A DNA stretch of 64,000 bases, taken from positions 14,361,511-14,425,510 of the forward strand of contig CM036159.1 in assembly GCA_020631735.1 (NCBI GenBank). Reading direction: 5' to 3'. Under the pieces are notes generated by a model, which was not told where the DNA came from, did no database searches, and saw only the letters and a program-made list of their open reading frames with translations. Numbering within the stretch: position 1 is the stretch's first letter; every line of letters begins with the position of its first letter. Source of the stretch: Saccharum officinarum (Eukaryota; Streptophyta; Magnoliopsida; Poales; Poaceae). Positions 53,201 through 64,000 of this stretch are shown here, piece by piece. The translations under genes and the position numbers were made by a program.

Positions 53201-54552
53201 GGTTCAAATTCAATAGACACATTATTATCACGTGTGAGACGGCGAACAGAAATCAAATTTTTGATGAGCGATGGAGAAACAAGAACATCATCTAGACGAA
53301 GTTGTGAAGTGGCAGTAGGAATTAGTGTTTGTGCTCGGTGAGTAACCATTGCCTACTGTGATGGAGGAAGAGAATGGGGGAAGAACAGAAGGAAGAAAGT
53401 TACCAGTAGACGAGGACATGTGCGACGTCGCGCTGGTGTTGAAGTACCAGTCGGACGCGCTCTGTGGATGCTGCTGATTGCCCGCGGACTGGAGTGCTGC
53501 GTAGAGAGCACTGTTGTTGCAGAGAACGGCTGGTGGTAGGCCGCCATCGCCTGCTGCGGCTGGAACGGCGGCCGAGGCCCCAGAATGCCGGTGCCGGGGG
53601 CGCGGAACGTCATGGACTAGGCCTGCACAAGGCCTTGCCATGGGTTGTGGGCCGCGTTCCACGGCCCAGACTGGGTGTTGGAGGTGGTGGAGCGGGAGCC
53701 ACCGCCGTTGCCATTGTTGCGTCCACGCCGGCGATCGGAGAGATTGTTGGAGCGGGAGTTCCTGTTGCCGTTGGTGGAGCGGTTGTCCCGGCGAGGCGCA
53801 CCAGAGGAGGAGCCCTCCTTGTTGCCGGAAGAGGCACCGCTGGACTGGTCACCATGAGTGGCGGTGAGAGCTTGAGTGGCCTCGACGGCGACGTCGTGCT
53901 GAACGCTGACCTCCTCAAGCATGAGGAAGGAGCACACACTCATGAAGGTGTGCGGCGGGTACTTGGCGGTGATGACCGGCTTGACATAGCGGTACTTGGG
54001 ATTGAGCCCACGGAGGAGGTTGAGCACCTGGCTTGGCTCGGAGACGGGGTGGCCGATGTCGGCGAGTTGATCGGCGAGACGTTTCAGCTTGGTGCAGTAG
54101 TCGTTCATTGACATGTCGCCTTGTTGCAGGGTTCACTTCAAGGTACACCGCGCGCTGAAGTTCGTTGTCGCGGAAGAGGTTCTCGATGGCGTGCCACAGA
54201 GAGAAGGCGTCAGGGCGATCGCGGCGAATGATGTCGAAGACGCCCTTGGAGACCGTGGTGAGGATCTAGTTGGCGACGCATGAGTCCACCATGCGCCACT
54301 CACCATCACGCTCCGAAGATGGAGTTGTCGAACGAACGTGGCCGTTGAGGCCAAACTTGCCGAGCACAGAGTTGAAGAAGCACCTCCATTGGCCGGAGTT
54401 GCCCTCTTCCATGTCAAGGACAACAGGAACATGGTGGCGGATGGAAATTCCCTGAATGGAGGAGGCGGCGGTGGGGTTGACGAACTCGTCGTTGGAGGAG
54501 TCAGAAGGAACAGAGGAGGGCGCCATGGGTGCGGAAGTGGAGGTGGAGGCAA
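50240..54552 (-). pseudogene. Copia gag-pol, multiply broken
   Basis: Minus-strand order: gag core (SMNDYCTKLKRLADQLADIG, LLRGLNPKYRYV) with a Gly/Asn/Arg-rich tail at 54552-53617; protease region with WYFNTSATSHMS near 53440, where the expected catalytic D-S/T-G has become N-T-S; integrase with CRLGKHTRLPF, FQTDNGREY and QQNGKAERI at about 53000-52400; RT in a clean 528-codon frame (52472-50886) with NKTWSLVPRPPG, HQLDVSNAFLHD and YVDDMILSA; RNase H with [25 protein letters not shown] and FTKGLPSALF down to about 50290. Lesions include stops at 50886-50888 and 50533-50535, a frame change near 50660, and several between gag and integrase. The RT segment lost from the first element is present here. 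Confidence 0.9.
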
Positions 54553-54588
54553 AGGGATTTTCGAGGACCGGAGAGGAGGCTGATACCA

Positions 54589-54891
54589 TGAAGAATGGAG
54601 ATGATCAACCGGATAATTTCATTGATCGTATACAGTGTACATATATAGAGTACAGTGGCCCTTGGCCATGAACACACGCACGCACTACACACAGAGTGGA
54701 TGAACGTAGGCCACGGATGAGTGGGCGCCGTGAAGACCGGGTGCGCGTGTGTGCGTGGCTGAGCGCGCTCTGAGGAAGCCGTTGGCGAGGCGAGTGCGCG
54801 AGTGCCGTTCTGGAGCTCTGAACGTTGGCGACGCGAGATACCCGGGCGAGCTCTAGCCGTTGGAGACGTGGGAGAGGTTGGTCCGCTGACA
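54589..54891 (-). repeat. 5' LTR of the second copia element
   Basis: 303 bp, TG...CA, followed on the minus strand by the Met-tRNA primer-binding site at about 54588-54578. Confidence 0.92.
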
Positions 54892-54896
54892 TTGTC

Positions 54897-57089
54897 ATTT
54901 GCAGTTTTTGCAAAACTTGTCGCGCCCGGCGATCACGACGACGACGGCGACACGCGCGCGCGTGTTTTGTTCTCGCGCGGCAATGCTGCTCAGGTCGTGC
55001 CGAACTCGCTTCAGCGCCGTCGTCGTTCCACCGCTAATACTACCAGAGTTTTCTAGCCGGAAGCCTATCTATCACCTATCAGTTGCTCGTGGTCGCATCG
55101 GCCATCGACGGAGAGAGCAGGCACACGAAGCCAGCGATGGCGATGCATATGGTACCAACGGCAGCTAGTAATCCTGCGTATGTACCTGCACTAGTCGTCC
55201 AGGCTCAACGGTTGGCAGGTCGTGTCAGTCCAGCCAAACGTCTCGGCGCTCGTCATCTGGCGAGGCCACTCGTGAACTCGCGATGCTCGTGCGCTAATTT
55301 CTTCGCGCTGTGATCGTGTCGTCTACTCGGCTTTGTCAGGACTCAGGAGGTAGTTTTTCAGTTTTTTTCTTGAGCAAAAGGAGGTAGTTTTTTTTATGGG
55401 ATTTGCACCGGAATCTCCAGGCAACCTGGGCCTTGCCCGGCCCAATTAACCTGTTCCAGAAACGGAGAAAGGGGCCTGGAGCTTGCACAGTTTGTGGCCA
55501 TCGCCAATTCGTCATCAGGGGCTCCACCGGTTCCTTCACATTGCCTCTCCAAATGAGCTCTAAATTCATTGCGATCCATGTGCACGATTGAAACAAGATT
55601 CTCTCTGAACAAAGTTTCCAGATTTGTAAACTTGGATGATTTCGTTCACATTGCTTGCCATGCCTGTCTTGATAGAGTAGCCTCGATATTTGTTGCAAAA
55701 GCATGCCATGAGCTATGGTTTGGATTACGAGTATCGAGTAATGAGTACTGGCCCAGCAGAACGTAGTGCAGGTAATCTGATTCCGCAGAATCCATTTCTA
55801 TTTTTCAATCCTTTTTAAACAATGAGCAGGATGCAGAATCTTTGTCCACAAGCTAGATTGCAGAGCACCACGATAAAAGGCGAGCATAAAGTTTTGGGCA
55901 CTCGCAAAGCAAAGGGAAGTGGGGCTGCAGCCAAATGGTGGCGTACATTTGGTTGGATTCGTGGTTGTCAGATGGGCTCGAAATGTATCTCCAAATAGCA
56001 GATTGAGTGCCTACTTTCTGCTACATTTCAGGCTTTTCTCCACTGTGGCGACAAAAAGCTATTTGTCTCAACACGACGATACCAACGATTGTGGTGGGTA
56101 TTACATTAGTGTTAATCAGAACTTATACATCAGAATCCAAATTAGTAAGTTCTAGTAAAAATATAAGAGACGAGTATATTTCATTTTTATCTATCTATCA
56201 GCTTGTGCAAATCTATCGACTAAATCTTCATTGAGCACTGTATGTGGATAATAACCAAACATAAATTGTAAAGTTAATACATGCAACTACCAACTAGGCA
56301 GATCCTAGTGATCAGGTACTTCGCTCATGATCGGTGCACTCCATGGTCCACATGGGTCTCTCTCCGGTTCAGAGCATGCACAGGCTTTTGTTCTGTTACC
56401 TCTGTAGTGAATGCCAATGCCTCGAGCCAACCGTAGTTTTTTTCGAGCTTTTTTAGAAATTGGTATAATCTTATTCATCATTATTTCCTGCATTGTTTAA
56501 GACCTAACTTCACGATGAGCCTAACGAGCCGAGCCGAAGTTGAAAGTCGTTCCAAATCAAGTCATTTTCATTTTAAAAGATAAATGAGTCCAATCGGAGC
56601 ACTTTTGTACCGAGCCACCGAGCCAGCTTAACGAGTTTTTTGTCCAGCCCTGCCAATGCCAATGCCTGGCAGCCCGGTTCACTTGAATTTATAGGCATGG
56701 TACAGTATTTTTACGGCGAACTACTGGGCAATCCAAATCGGATATGCATGGCGCGCAATCGACTAGTAGTAGGAACAAGCTGAACGGGAACAGCTTGCTA
56801 GCACATTACAGATTGCCCTCCGGTACAGACAAGACAACGCACACGGATCCTCGCCCATCTGGGGCGACACAGAGGACAATGGCCATCACGCCTCTCACGT
56901 CCACGAACCAGAGATGAAAACGTGCGACACCTGATGAGAATTGGAGCGGTAAACGATCTGGAACTTCTTAGCCATTCTCATCCTGTGCTGATTTCCGGAC
57001 GAATTTCTCGTTCACGCGATCGCGTGACAAATTCCCATGTCTGAACCGAGCGCCGGAGGGAGGGGACGCGGCTGCACTGCACGTACAGG
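54897..57089. other. Spacer between the copia element and the NPH3 gene
   Basis: No gene recognised. The right end (about 56900-57089) is probably the 3' UTR of the NPH3-type gene on the minus strand. Short frames at 55336-55704 and 55919-56155 show no family features. Confidence 0.4.
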
Positions 57090-59364
57090 CTAAGGGCTCA
57101 TTCCCATCCTGGACGCCCTGGACGCCACCACGTTGCGCGCGTGCGAGTCGCACACCTGCGTGCTGAACTTGCACCCGTGCCGCGCCCTCCACCCGCCCGC
57201 CGCGGGCCTCGACCCGTCCCCGCCTCTGCTGCCGTCCGCGCTGCGGCGGCCCGGCGATGGGCTGCCGCCGCGCCCGTCAATCTTCTTAATAGCCCTGCGC
57301 ATGCTGGAGCACTCGCGCTCCAGCTCCTGCACCCGACTCGCCACGCTGTCCATGTCTAGCCGCAGCACCTGGCTCTCCTGCGCCAGCACCGTCGCCCCTC
57401 GCCACGCCGCCGCCTCGCTGGGGCCTGCACGCGGAGGGCCGTTGTTGGAGGCTGCCAAGAGCGTGCCTGTGATGGCACGCCGGAGCTGCAGCTGCTCGAA
57501 GAAGAGCACCTGCAGCACCGCCCGCAGCGGGAGCCGCTCGTTCTGCGCCGCGTGCGTGCATGCCTCCACCGTCAGCTTCCGGCAGTCCACCACACCCACC
57601 ACCCTGTCCCGCTCCTCCGCCGTCAGCCGCGGGTGTGCCTGCAAATTAGCCAGTCAGTGGCCAAAAGAGATGGGATCTTTGGCAGTGACAACTCAAAAAA
57701 AGACATCTTTTCTTTGTCCTTTAACGTGGACCACATGCTCCGTGGTGACCTGGCAGCGGACGCACGTACCTTGAGGTAGATGTCGACGGCGCGGTAGACG
57801 CCATCGTCGTAGATACGGGCATGGTCGGGCAACGAAAGCGCGAGCTCACAGAACTTGGCGGGCTTTAGGTTGGCATCTGACGCGACCTCGGCAAGGTAAT
57901 TGTCCACCAGCTTGCCAACCTGCACCATGACCACGGCGGACGGCCGCGCCACCACCTCCGTGGGCACTGCTTCCTCCTCTTCGATCGCAGCCGAAGACGA
58001 CGCCTCGCAACCGAGCTCCTCCTCCGCGAGGAAGTACCTGACGATCCGCTGGACACAGTCCACGTCGTAGAGCGTCTCCGCGGTGCTCGAGTAGCTCAGG
58101 ATGAGCACGTCCTCCAGCGTGGCCTGCTGCAGCTGTGTGGCGGCTTTCCGCTCCAGCGCCGCGCGTGTCGCGTCCGACGCACGCAGGATGTGCGCCGTCC
58201 GCAGCAGCGCGAACAGAAACTTGGCAGTGACGATGCGCCCCGAGCATTTGTCGGCGGGGAGGCTGGCGACCACCGCCTCGAGGAGCTCCTTCTGCTCCAC
58301 CTCAGAGGACACCGGCGCGGACGCGAGGCGCCGCCGCATAGACCTCGATAGCCCCGGGATGGTGCCCCTGGCGTAGGACACCAGGCAGCTCTCCCTGGCC
58401 TCCGCCCTGACGTCGTCGCGCGCGGCCATGGCCGCCATCACCCGCTTGTACATGCGCAGGCCGAGCACGGCCAGGTCGTCGAACCAGGACCTCGACGCGG
58501 CCGACGAGCGCGCGGCGATGGCCTCCACGCAGCGGGACACAATGCCGAGCTCCTCGGCGAGCGGCAGCAGCTCCTCGCAGGACTTGAGCGCCTTGGTGGC
58601 GTCGCCGGGGTGCCGCAGCACGGTCTGGTTCAGATAGGCCTCCGCGCGCGCCGCGAGGTTGTCCTCGGCGTGGTCCTCCGTCATCTCCAGATATTCGGCC
58701 GCGCAACGAAGGGGCGCGACGTTCCAAGCGGTGAGGTCGATGCGGACGCCATAACAGAACTTGGCGGCCGCCTCGAACGTGCCCGGGCCGCCCGGGAAGT
58801 CCGGGAACGCAATGCTGTAAGGCTGCCCGTCGTCCTCTCCCGTCCTAACCTGCTGCTGCTCGTGCTCGGCTTCCTCCTCCTCCTCCTCCTCTGCTTCCTC
58901 GATCTCTGTCTCCGCAGCACCGTCATCGCCTCCGCCGCTACTACTCATCTGTCTCCGCCGCCGCCGTCTCCGCGCAGGACGCTGCTCCTCCTCCTCGCTG
59001 AGCATGCGGTGGATCTTGCGGCTCTTGGACATGAGCGGGAACTGCGCGGGAAACGCCTCAGCGGAATTTCATCGAGCACGACGCAGGGGAGCATCGAATC
59101 CCAACAATTTAGAGCAGCTCAAGAACTCACCTTGTGGAGGTGGAAGGTCATGTCGTGCACCTCGAAGACGACGTCGCTGGGCAGCCCCGTGGTGCAGAAC
59201 CTGGCGCGAGACAAAGAACCCATCATCAACACAACAGACACGCGAAAGCAGCGGAATTCTGCATCAAACCACCGCAATTCAAATAGCCAGCACCAGCGGC
59301 GCTCACTAGTCACTACTCACCATGCCTGGCCCCTCGTCGAGCCGTGCCGGACCGACGACGACAT
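57090..59364 (-). CDS. NPH3/RPT2-family BTB protein, 4 exons, 644 aa
   Basis: Likely substrate adaptor of a CUL3 ubiquitin ligase; relatives act in phototropism and auxin-related growth, often at the plasma membrane. Minus-strand exons: 59364-59321, 59200-59131, 59041-57770, 57638-57090 (1935 nt, 645 codons, phases consistent). It begins MSSSVRHGSTRGQAW and continues FCTTGLPSDVVFEVHDMTFH and FPLMSKSRKIHRML, the standard NPH3 BTB start. BTB continues FPGGPGTFEAAAKFCYGVRI and WNVAPLRCAAEYLEMTED. The NPH3 domain starts near residue 222 (SWFDDLAVLGLRMYKRV) and ends about residue 530 with AHPRLTAEERDRVV, VDCRKLTVEACTHAAQNERL and VLQVLFFEQLQLR. A coiled coil follows (~545-585). An unusual insertion of ~60 residues with Arg-rich and Glu-rich runs (about residues 53-113) splits the BTB fold. 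The subgroup is not assigned. Confidence 0.9.
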
Positions 59365-59665
59365 GGCCGTTGCCCTGCCCGCTACGCTCCGTCAAGCTAC
59401 GATCCGGAATGAGAAGGAGATGGCATCTGCTACATCTACCTCCCTCCCTCGCTCGTAGCCGTATGATTGGGGCAGGCGCCGGACGGGTAGGTGTGGCAAT
59501 TCAGGGCGGCTACCTGGCGAATTAAATTGGCATCAGAATCCCACTTCCCAGGCCAGTGTCAGCAGCAGGAAGTTATTGCTGGGGGGATAAACAAGGAAGG
59601 ACAGGACAGCCGATGACATGTTTGGAAAGCTGCGTCTCGTTGCTGCACCTGCGCTGCGCTCGTGG

Positions 59666-59671
59666 TTTATA
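59666..59671 (-). promoter_or_regulatory. Likely TATA box of the NPH3-type gene
   Basis: Minus-strand TATAAA (context AACTATAAACC), about 300 bases upstream of the start codon at 59364, implying a 5' UTR near 270 bases. Not tested against other candidates. Confidence 0.4.
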
Positions 59672-60924
59672 GTTAAAAATCTAGCTCATCAACGATCCGC
59701 TGTCGGCTTGCCGCCGTTCATCTACTGCCTTTTTTGTGCGTGTTCTCTTGGCTGGGGAGCGGCGGTGAGGGGAGGGCGATGAGGTGCGTGTGACCCAACC
59801 ACTCCACGTCAAGCAAGCATGAGATGAGAGGGAACGCTTGGAAACTTCTTGGGCGGGTAGACCTGACGTCCTCACCTACGCCTGCCTGCTTGCGCCGGTC
59901 CACGGCTATGGATTTGGACAGCTGAGAAAAGGGGAAAAGGGGATGAAATTATTATAACAGCAAAAGGCGGCTTCTTTCTCGCCTCACCCAACAGAAAAAG
60001 CTTTGTAAAAAGAGGGTAAAGATATGTGGATGCCCTGGGAAACAATTTCCGGCGGCCAACCATGTAGTACGGCGCAGCCGAGAAATGAACAATCTGCATT
60101 GCGCTGCATGTTTCAGTTTCAGACTTTCATCCCCCTATTATATTTTGTGTATGTAGTACGTTGTTAGGTTGCCAGTGCCTACTGTCGAGTAATCTTAACT
60201 GTAAAGCATACGGCTACTAATAATACAGTAATTCTACGAGCAGTACGTGCTACGGCATGTACATACATTAGTTTTTGACCAAAATTCGTGCCTTTTTTTT
60301 TTTCCTCTTTCTTTCTTTTGCGCTGCTTTTTGGCGGCCAGATGGGAGCTGTCTGTCTGAAATCTGAAACGGGGGCGGTGTGTGCTGCCTTTACCGCTGGG
60401 CGTTTCGTTTTCGCACCGTTCCCCTTTTCTCTCCCTTTCCCGCGGTCGTTTTCCTGCCAGCCCGGCACGGCTGCGGTAGGATTTCAGGGCAGGGCAGGGC
60501 AGTCCTCAAGGTGTGAAGGCGTGAAGCTGAGCACGCAGCTGTCGAAGTAGAATGAACGAACAACGAGCCCCCAACGCTTCATGTACCTGCACCCTGGTGC
60601 AGAGTGAAACCAATTTTTGGTGCCGTCGTGCAAGTCAACATTCACAGCAGTTCATACACTGTACTTTCAATCGAAAAAAATCGTGAATTCAAGTCCAAGT
60701 CGTACGGCCCAGGAGTCAAGAACGTGTCTGATGGCCAAATGCATTTTATCATGGCACCAGAATCAGGGATAATTGGATGGATGAACTGAACTGGAGGCTA
60801 CAAGCTCGAAATCAACATGGGTCTAGTAATGGCGTGCTGTGCCCCAACTGCGCCGCACAAAGGAAACTACTACTGTTCCAGCATTAAGTGAACACATTAC
60901 TCCTCGCAAGAAAAAAAAATATAA
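59672..60924. other. Spacer without recognisable genes
   Basis: Includes a pyrimidine-rich stretch near 60290-60330 and a GGGCA repeat (60486-60500). Frames at 60275-60550 show no known domain. Confidence 0.4.
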
Positions 60925-61151
60925 GGGTGTATTTAGTTTGCGAAATTTTTGGCTTTGGCTACTGTAGCATTTTCGTTTGTATTTTTCAATTAGTGTTCAA
61001 TCATGTATTAATTAGGTTCAAAAGATTCGTCTCGTGGTTTTCTATCAAACTGTGTAATTAATTTTTTTTGTCTACATTTAATGCTCCATGTATATGTAAA
61101 ACATTCGATGTGATAAGAAATCTTGAAAATTTTTGGGAGATAAACGTGGCC
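60925..61151. mobile_element. MITE of the TCGTCTCG group, copy 13
   Basis: The ends GGGTGTATTTAGTTTG and, inverted, GGCCACGTTTATCTCC are flanked by TAA (60922-60924 and 61152-61154). The core has AAAAGATTCGTCTCGTGGTT and CTACATTTAATGCTCCATG. Confidence 0.85.
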
Positions 61152-61309
61152 TAAACAGCCCCGTGTCCTTCGAACCAACCTTCTCCAGCTGGGCTCCGGT
61201 ATCTATTTATTGTTGCTGTGGAATCTGGATCCCGTTGGGATCAGTAGGACTGCGTATAAATTCGCCTTGGACCTCTTGTTGGTTGGTGTGATCGTCTCTT
61301 CTGCTCTTA

Positions 61310-61502
61310 GGCCGGTCTCAGTGGGGATTTCATGTCACTGTTTCCAACATATCTAGATTTTGGAAACAGTGCAGAAGAGTTTTATCCCCATGAAACTCTC
61401 TCTACTTCCATGAAACTCTTATCATCTCTCTTTATTAATATGGTGCCACATCAGCATAATTAATGCCTATGAAACTCTAATAAAACTTCATTGAGACTGG
61501 CC
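61310..61502. mobile_element. Tourist-like MITE with GGCC(A/G)GTCTCA ends, 193 bp
   Basis: The ends GGCCGGTCTCAGTGGGG and, inverted, GGCCAGTCTCAATGAAG are flanked by TTA (61307-61309 and 61503-61505), a PIF/Harbinger-type duplication. Internal GTTTCATG and CATGAAAC themes are repeated. A different family from the TCGTCTCG group. Confidence 0.88.
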
Positions 61503-61553
61503 TTAGCCTCTTCGGCCGTTTACAAAATACTCTCTCTCCGTTTTTACATACGT

Positions 61554-61794
61554 GGGCCTTGTTCACTTTGCAAAAAAAAAGTGAACCTAATGAATAGTAC
61601 CATTTTCGTCTTATTTGGCAAATATTGTCCATTCGTGGACCAACTAGGCTCAAAAGATTAATCTCGTGATTTTCCAACTAAACTGTGTAATTAGTTGTTT
61701 TTTTACCTACATTTAATACACCATGCAAACGGCTAAAAATTGATGTGATGGAGAGAGTGAAAAAACTTGGAATTTGGATGGCATCTAAACAAGG
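61554..61794. mobile_element. MITE of the TCGTCTCG group, copy 14
   Basis: Ends GGGCCTTGTTCAC and GCATCTAAACAAGG. The core has AAAAGATTAATCTCGTGATT and ACTGTGTAATTAGTTGTTTT. It is very close to copy 9 over most of its length. Confidence 0.75.
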
Positions 61795-63825
61795 ATGTGG
61801 TACTAGTTTCTCCAAATTGAACATTCTTAACTTTAACTATGAATTTTAAAAAATTCATGCAGTATTATAACATTTTATGAAACTATTTCCCATAGTAAAT
61901 TAAAGGGAAAATTTGCTATTGGACATGTCAAATGATGCCTTTTTATTAGAGGACACTGTGTTTTTCTGTTTTAGCCGTAAGACACTATGGTTTCTAAAAA
62001 TTTTGCCAGTGGACACCGCGCCCCTTATTTTATTAATTTCCACCAGATAAGGAGAGAGGAAGGTGGGGAAATGTCATTCTTGCCCTTGCCTTAGTGAAAC
62101 AGAGGAAGGTGGTGCTGACATGGCATACGGTTGACTTATTTGACCATGGGTCAACAGAGGATGTGGACCGCCCTTCCAACATTTTGAACAAATGCTTGCA
62201 ACATGTGCAACATTCCCGGATCTACTTTTACAACATCCATATGATTCAACTGCAACATACCTTTGAAGGGTCTGAAACAACTAAAAGATACAATTGCAAC
62301 ATAAAAGGGAGAGCCTGCACAGGGAGCATCATGGCCGTCGGATCTGAGGGCGTTGGGAGCTCCCTGTGGGGGAAGACGTCGGTGTCGGGGGAGGGGCGCC
62401 GCCAGGGTGGGGGAAGGACTGAAGGAGCTGCCGAGTTGGGGGAGGAGGATGTCGCGGTGGGGGAGGAGGACGCCGTAGTGGGGGAGGGCACGCACCGGGG
62501 TGGGTGAGGGCGCCGCCGTTGGCCCCCGGCCAGGAAGGGAGCGGCGCGGCACGCACAACGGGAGGGGTGAGAGGAGCACGAGCCACGGGGCGAGCACGGA
62601 TGAGTGGAGGAGGACGTGCTCGAGAGAGAGCGGTTAAGTACGGATGAGTGGGGAGGAAGGATCACGAGAATTAAAGGAACGGTATCGCGGGTAGGACGCA
62701 CGGGCGCGCGATGCGCAGTGCGGACGGGGTTCATCCGGACGGAGGGACACCCGCATTACCGTTTTCCTTCTTATGTCAAGGTAAGAAAACAATGATCAGA
62801 TTAGCTCTATGACCTTGCGGGTCCTTTTCTATCTGTCAAATTATCACTACATCCATTTTGTTGACTTGGATCAGCTTGGAGTCGGTTTCTTTTCTTTCTT
62901 TTCTGGATGATGAGTCCTGGAGTCAGTTATAAGTTTCAACTCTGCATATACATGGTAATGTTGCTACTTTGGATTACCATATTGTACTTGCAAGTTGCAA
63001 CATGGCACTATGCAGCACAATGCAAAGGCAACACTACCATATTAGGCGTGGGTGATATGGAGGTGAGTGTGTACGCATGGCCTTTGCATCGTGTATAAAA
63101 AATGATGATTAAGTGGAGGAGTGGGTGATGCTATAGCCAGAGCACTCAGGCCTAAGCACTGCTAGCGGTATAAGATAAGTAAGACGGAATCTGATTTGAT
63201 CCTCGTCCTTTTGTGTTCGGAAAAAAACCGTTTGGAATGTTTTGGTGTCGTTGGCCGACGACGGCTGGCATGCATGCTGCGCCATGGAGCCGAAAGCGAA
63301 GCGCTGTCTACCAGTACTACTAGCTAGGGGCACCAGGTTTTCGGTTGGCCGCGAATTCTCGATCAACTGAACTCCCTACGTCGTCCTATATAAGCTCCTA
63401 GACAGTCATATGCTGATGATGTTAAGGCTCCGAAGTGTCTCACTGACCACAGCTAGCGGCGGGGAAAACGTCTCGCTACCTTTCGCAGCCACGTGAGGGC
63501 TCCATGCTCTCGCTGTGTGCTCGTGTCGTTGTCCCTTAGCGTCGGCGAGAACTGCGAAACGCAAAGTGAATGGATGAATGAATGCCCGCGCCCCGCGGGC
63601 AGTTGGCGGAGTGAGAGAACCGCGAGACACCATGGAACCGACGGACGCACATGCACCTGTGTTGCAGTGTTGGGGCGAGACAGCGCGTAGGGACACGGCC
63701 GGCGAAGAGACGGTGCATGCGACTTGCATTGGCCCGGCCGGCCGGGCGGCGAGCGTCGACAGGGTTAAATAAGGCGCCGAATTTGCCTTGAGGGTTGAGG
63801 CCGGGACGGCCGGCTGCCAGAATCC
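61795..63825. other. Spacer with a GC-rich minisatellite-like block
   Basis: 62330-62530 holds imperfect GGGGGAGGAGGA-type repeats giving long frames on both strands without recognisable protein. A TATA-like CTATATAAGC lies at about 63387 on the plus strand, but no gene follows that I can name. Frames at 63406-63846 (minus) show no family features. Confidence 0.4.
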
Positions 63826-64000
63826 AGAGATTTCGTGAGAGTACAAGACACGTCACGAAACGTGGTTTTACTTTTACGAAAATAATACGCGAGGTTATAC
63901 CGTCACGCATCACACGAAAAATAGATTTTCGTGAGAGTTCACTGCCATGTATTATTTTTGTGACGGGAAGTCCGTGGCGGCCACCCTCACGAAAATAACG
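63826..64000. repeat. TTTCGTGA / TCACGAAA motif array at the window edge
   Basis: TTTCGTGAGAGT occurs at about 63829 and 63927. TCACGAAA or close variants occur at about 63852, 63905 and 63983, in both orientations. Such mixed-orientation short motifs resemble subterminal repeats of a CACTA-type or other DNA transposon continuing to the right. No terminal CACTA motif is visible, so the class is uncertain. Confidence 0.4.

Larger units (their letters stand above)
49952..54891 (-). mobile_element. Older Ty1/copia LTR retrotransposon, 4940 bp
   Basis: LTRs at 49952-50239 (288 bp) and 54589-54891 (303 bp) start TGAAGAATGGAG and end GTCCGCTGACA on the plus strand. A perfect 5-bp target duplication TTGTC lies at 49947-49951 and 54892-54896. 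On the coding (minus) strand the primer-binding site TGGTATCAGCC follows the 5' LTR. By eye the LTRs differ at about 13 substitutions plus a ~12-bp and smaller indels, so the insertion is clearly older than the one in DHS. The coding region is complete in order but broken by stops and frameshifts. Confidence 0.95.

Noticed and set aside
58610..59458. 282-codon plus-strand frame
   Set aside because: Antisense shadow of the NPH3-type gene and its introns.
62094..62597. Frames over the GGGGGAGGAGGA block
   Set aside because: Low-complexity minisatellite, open on both strands, no protein family.

Overview
This is nuclear DNA of a grass (Poaceae), probably of the sorghum/sugarcane/maize group. 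The genes have introns with GT-AG borders. GC-rich exons sit in AT-rich, transposon-filled spacers. hAT, PIF/Harbinger-type MITE and Ty1/copia elements are abundant. The species is an inference; no marker fixes it.

Genes seen, left to right: (1) an OB-fold nucleic-acid-binding protein, minus strand, 2 coding exons, 4554-6033. (2) Nuclear-encoded mitochondrial ribosomal protein S10, plus strand, 9072-9401. (3) Deoxyhypusine synthase (DHS), minus strand, 7 coding exons, 11173-20048. It carries a 1-bp deletion in exon 6, and a young copia retrotransposon sits in its fourth intron. (4) A PADRE/DUF4228 protein, minus strand, 34061-34609, with an in-frame 54-bp tandem duplication. (5) A dirigent-like protein, plus strand, 43545-44129. 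(6) The last two exons of a UPF0114-type membrane protein, minus strand, 47902-48376, whose 5' part I cannot find next to an LTR remnant. (7) An NPH3-type BTB protein, minus strand, 4 exons, 57090-59364.

Mobile DNA dominates the rest. Two complete copia elements have LTRs and 5-bp target duplications: 12264-17528 (CTTCC) and 49952-54891 (TTGTC). hAT elements with perfect 8-bp target duplications lie at 7316-8352, 21879-25197, 26543-26817 and 29934-30099. Another hAT-like inverted-repeat unit (6157-6902) lies between genes 1 and 2. At least fourteen copies of one MITE group sharing a TCGTCTCG core are scattered from 20.4 to 61.8 kb. A truncated LINE lies at 45.5-46.6 kb, and a long fold-back element fills the first 950 bases.

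The genes show no common pathway; they are ordinary dispersed plant genes. I found no convincing new multi-gene system. The most useful leads are the damaged DHS gene and its possible splice rescue, the hAT-bounded segment that may hold the shared promoter of genes 1 and 2, the recent duplication in the PADRE gene, and the internally deleted but recently inserted copia element.
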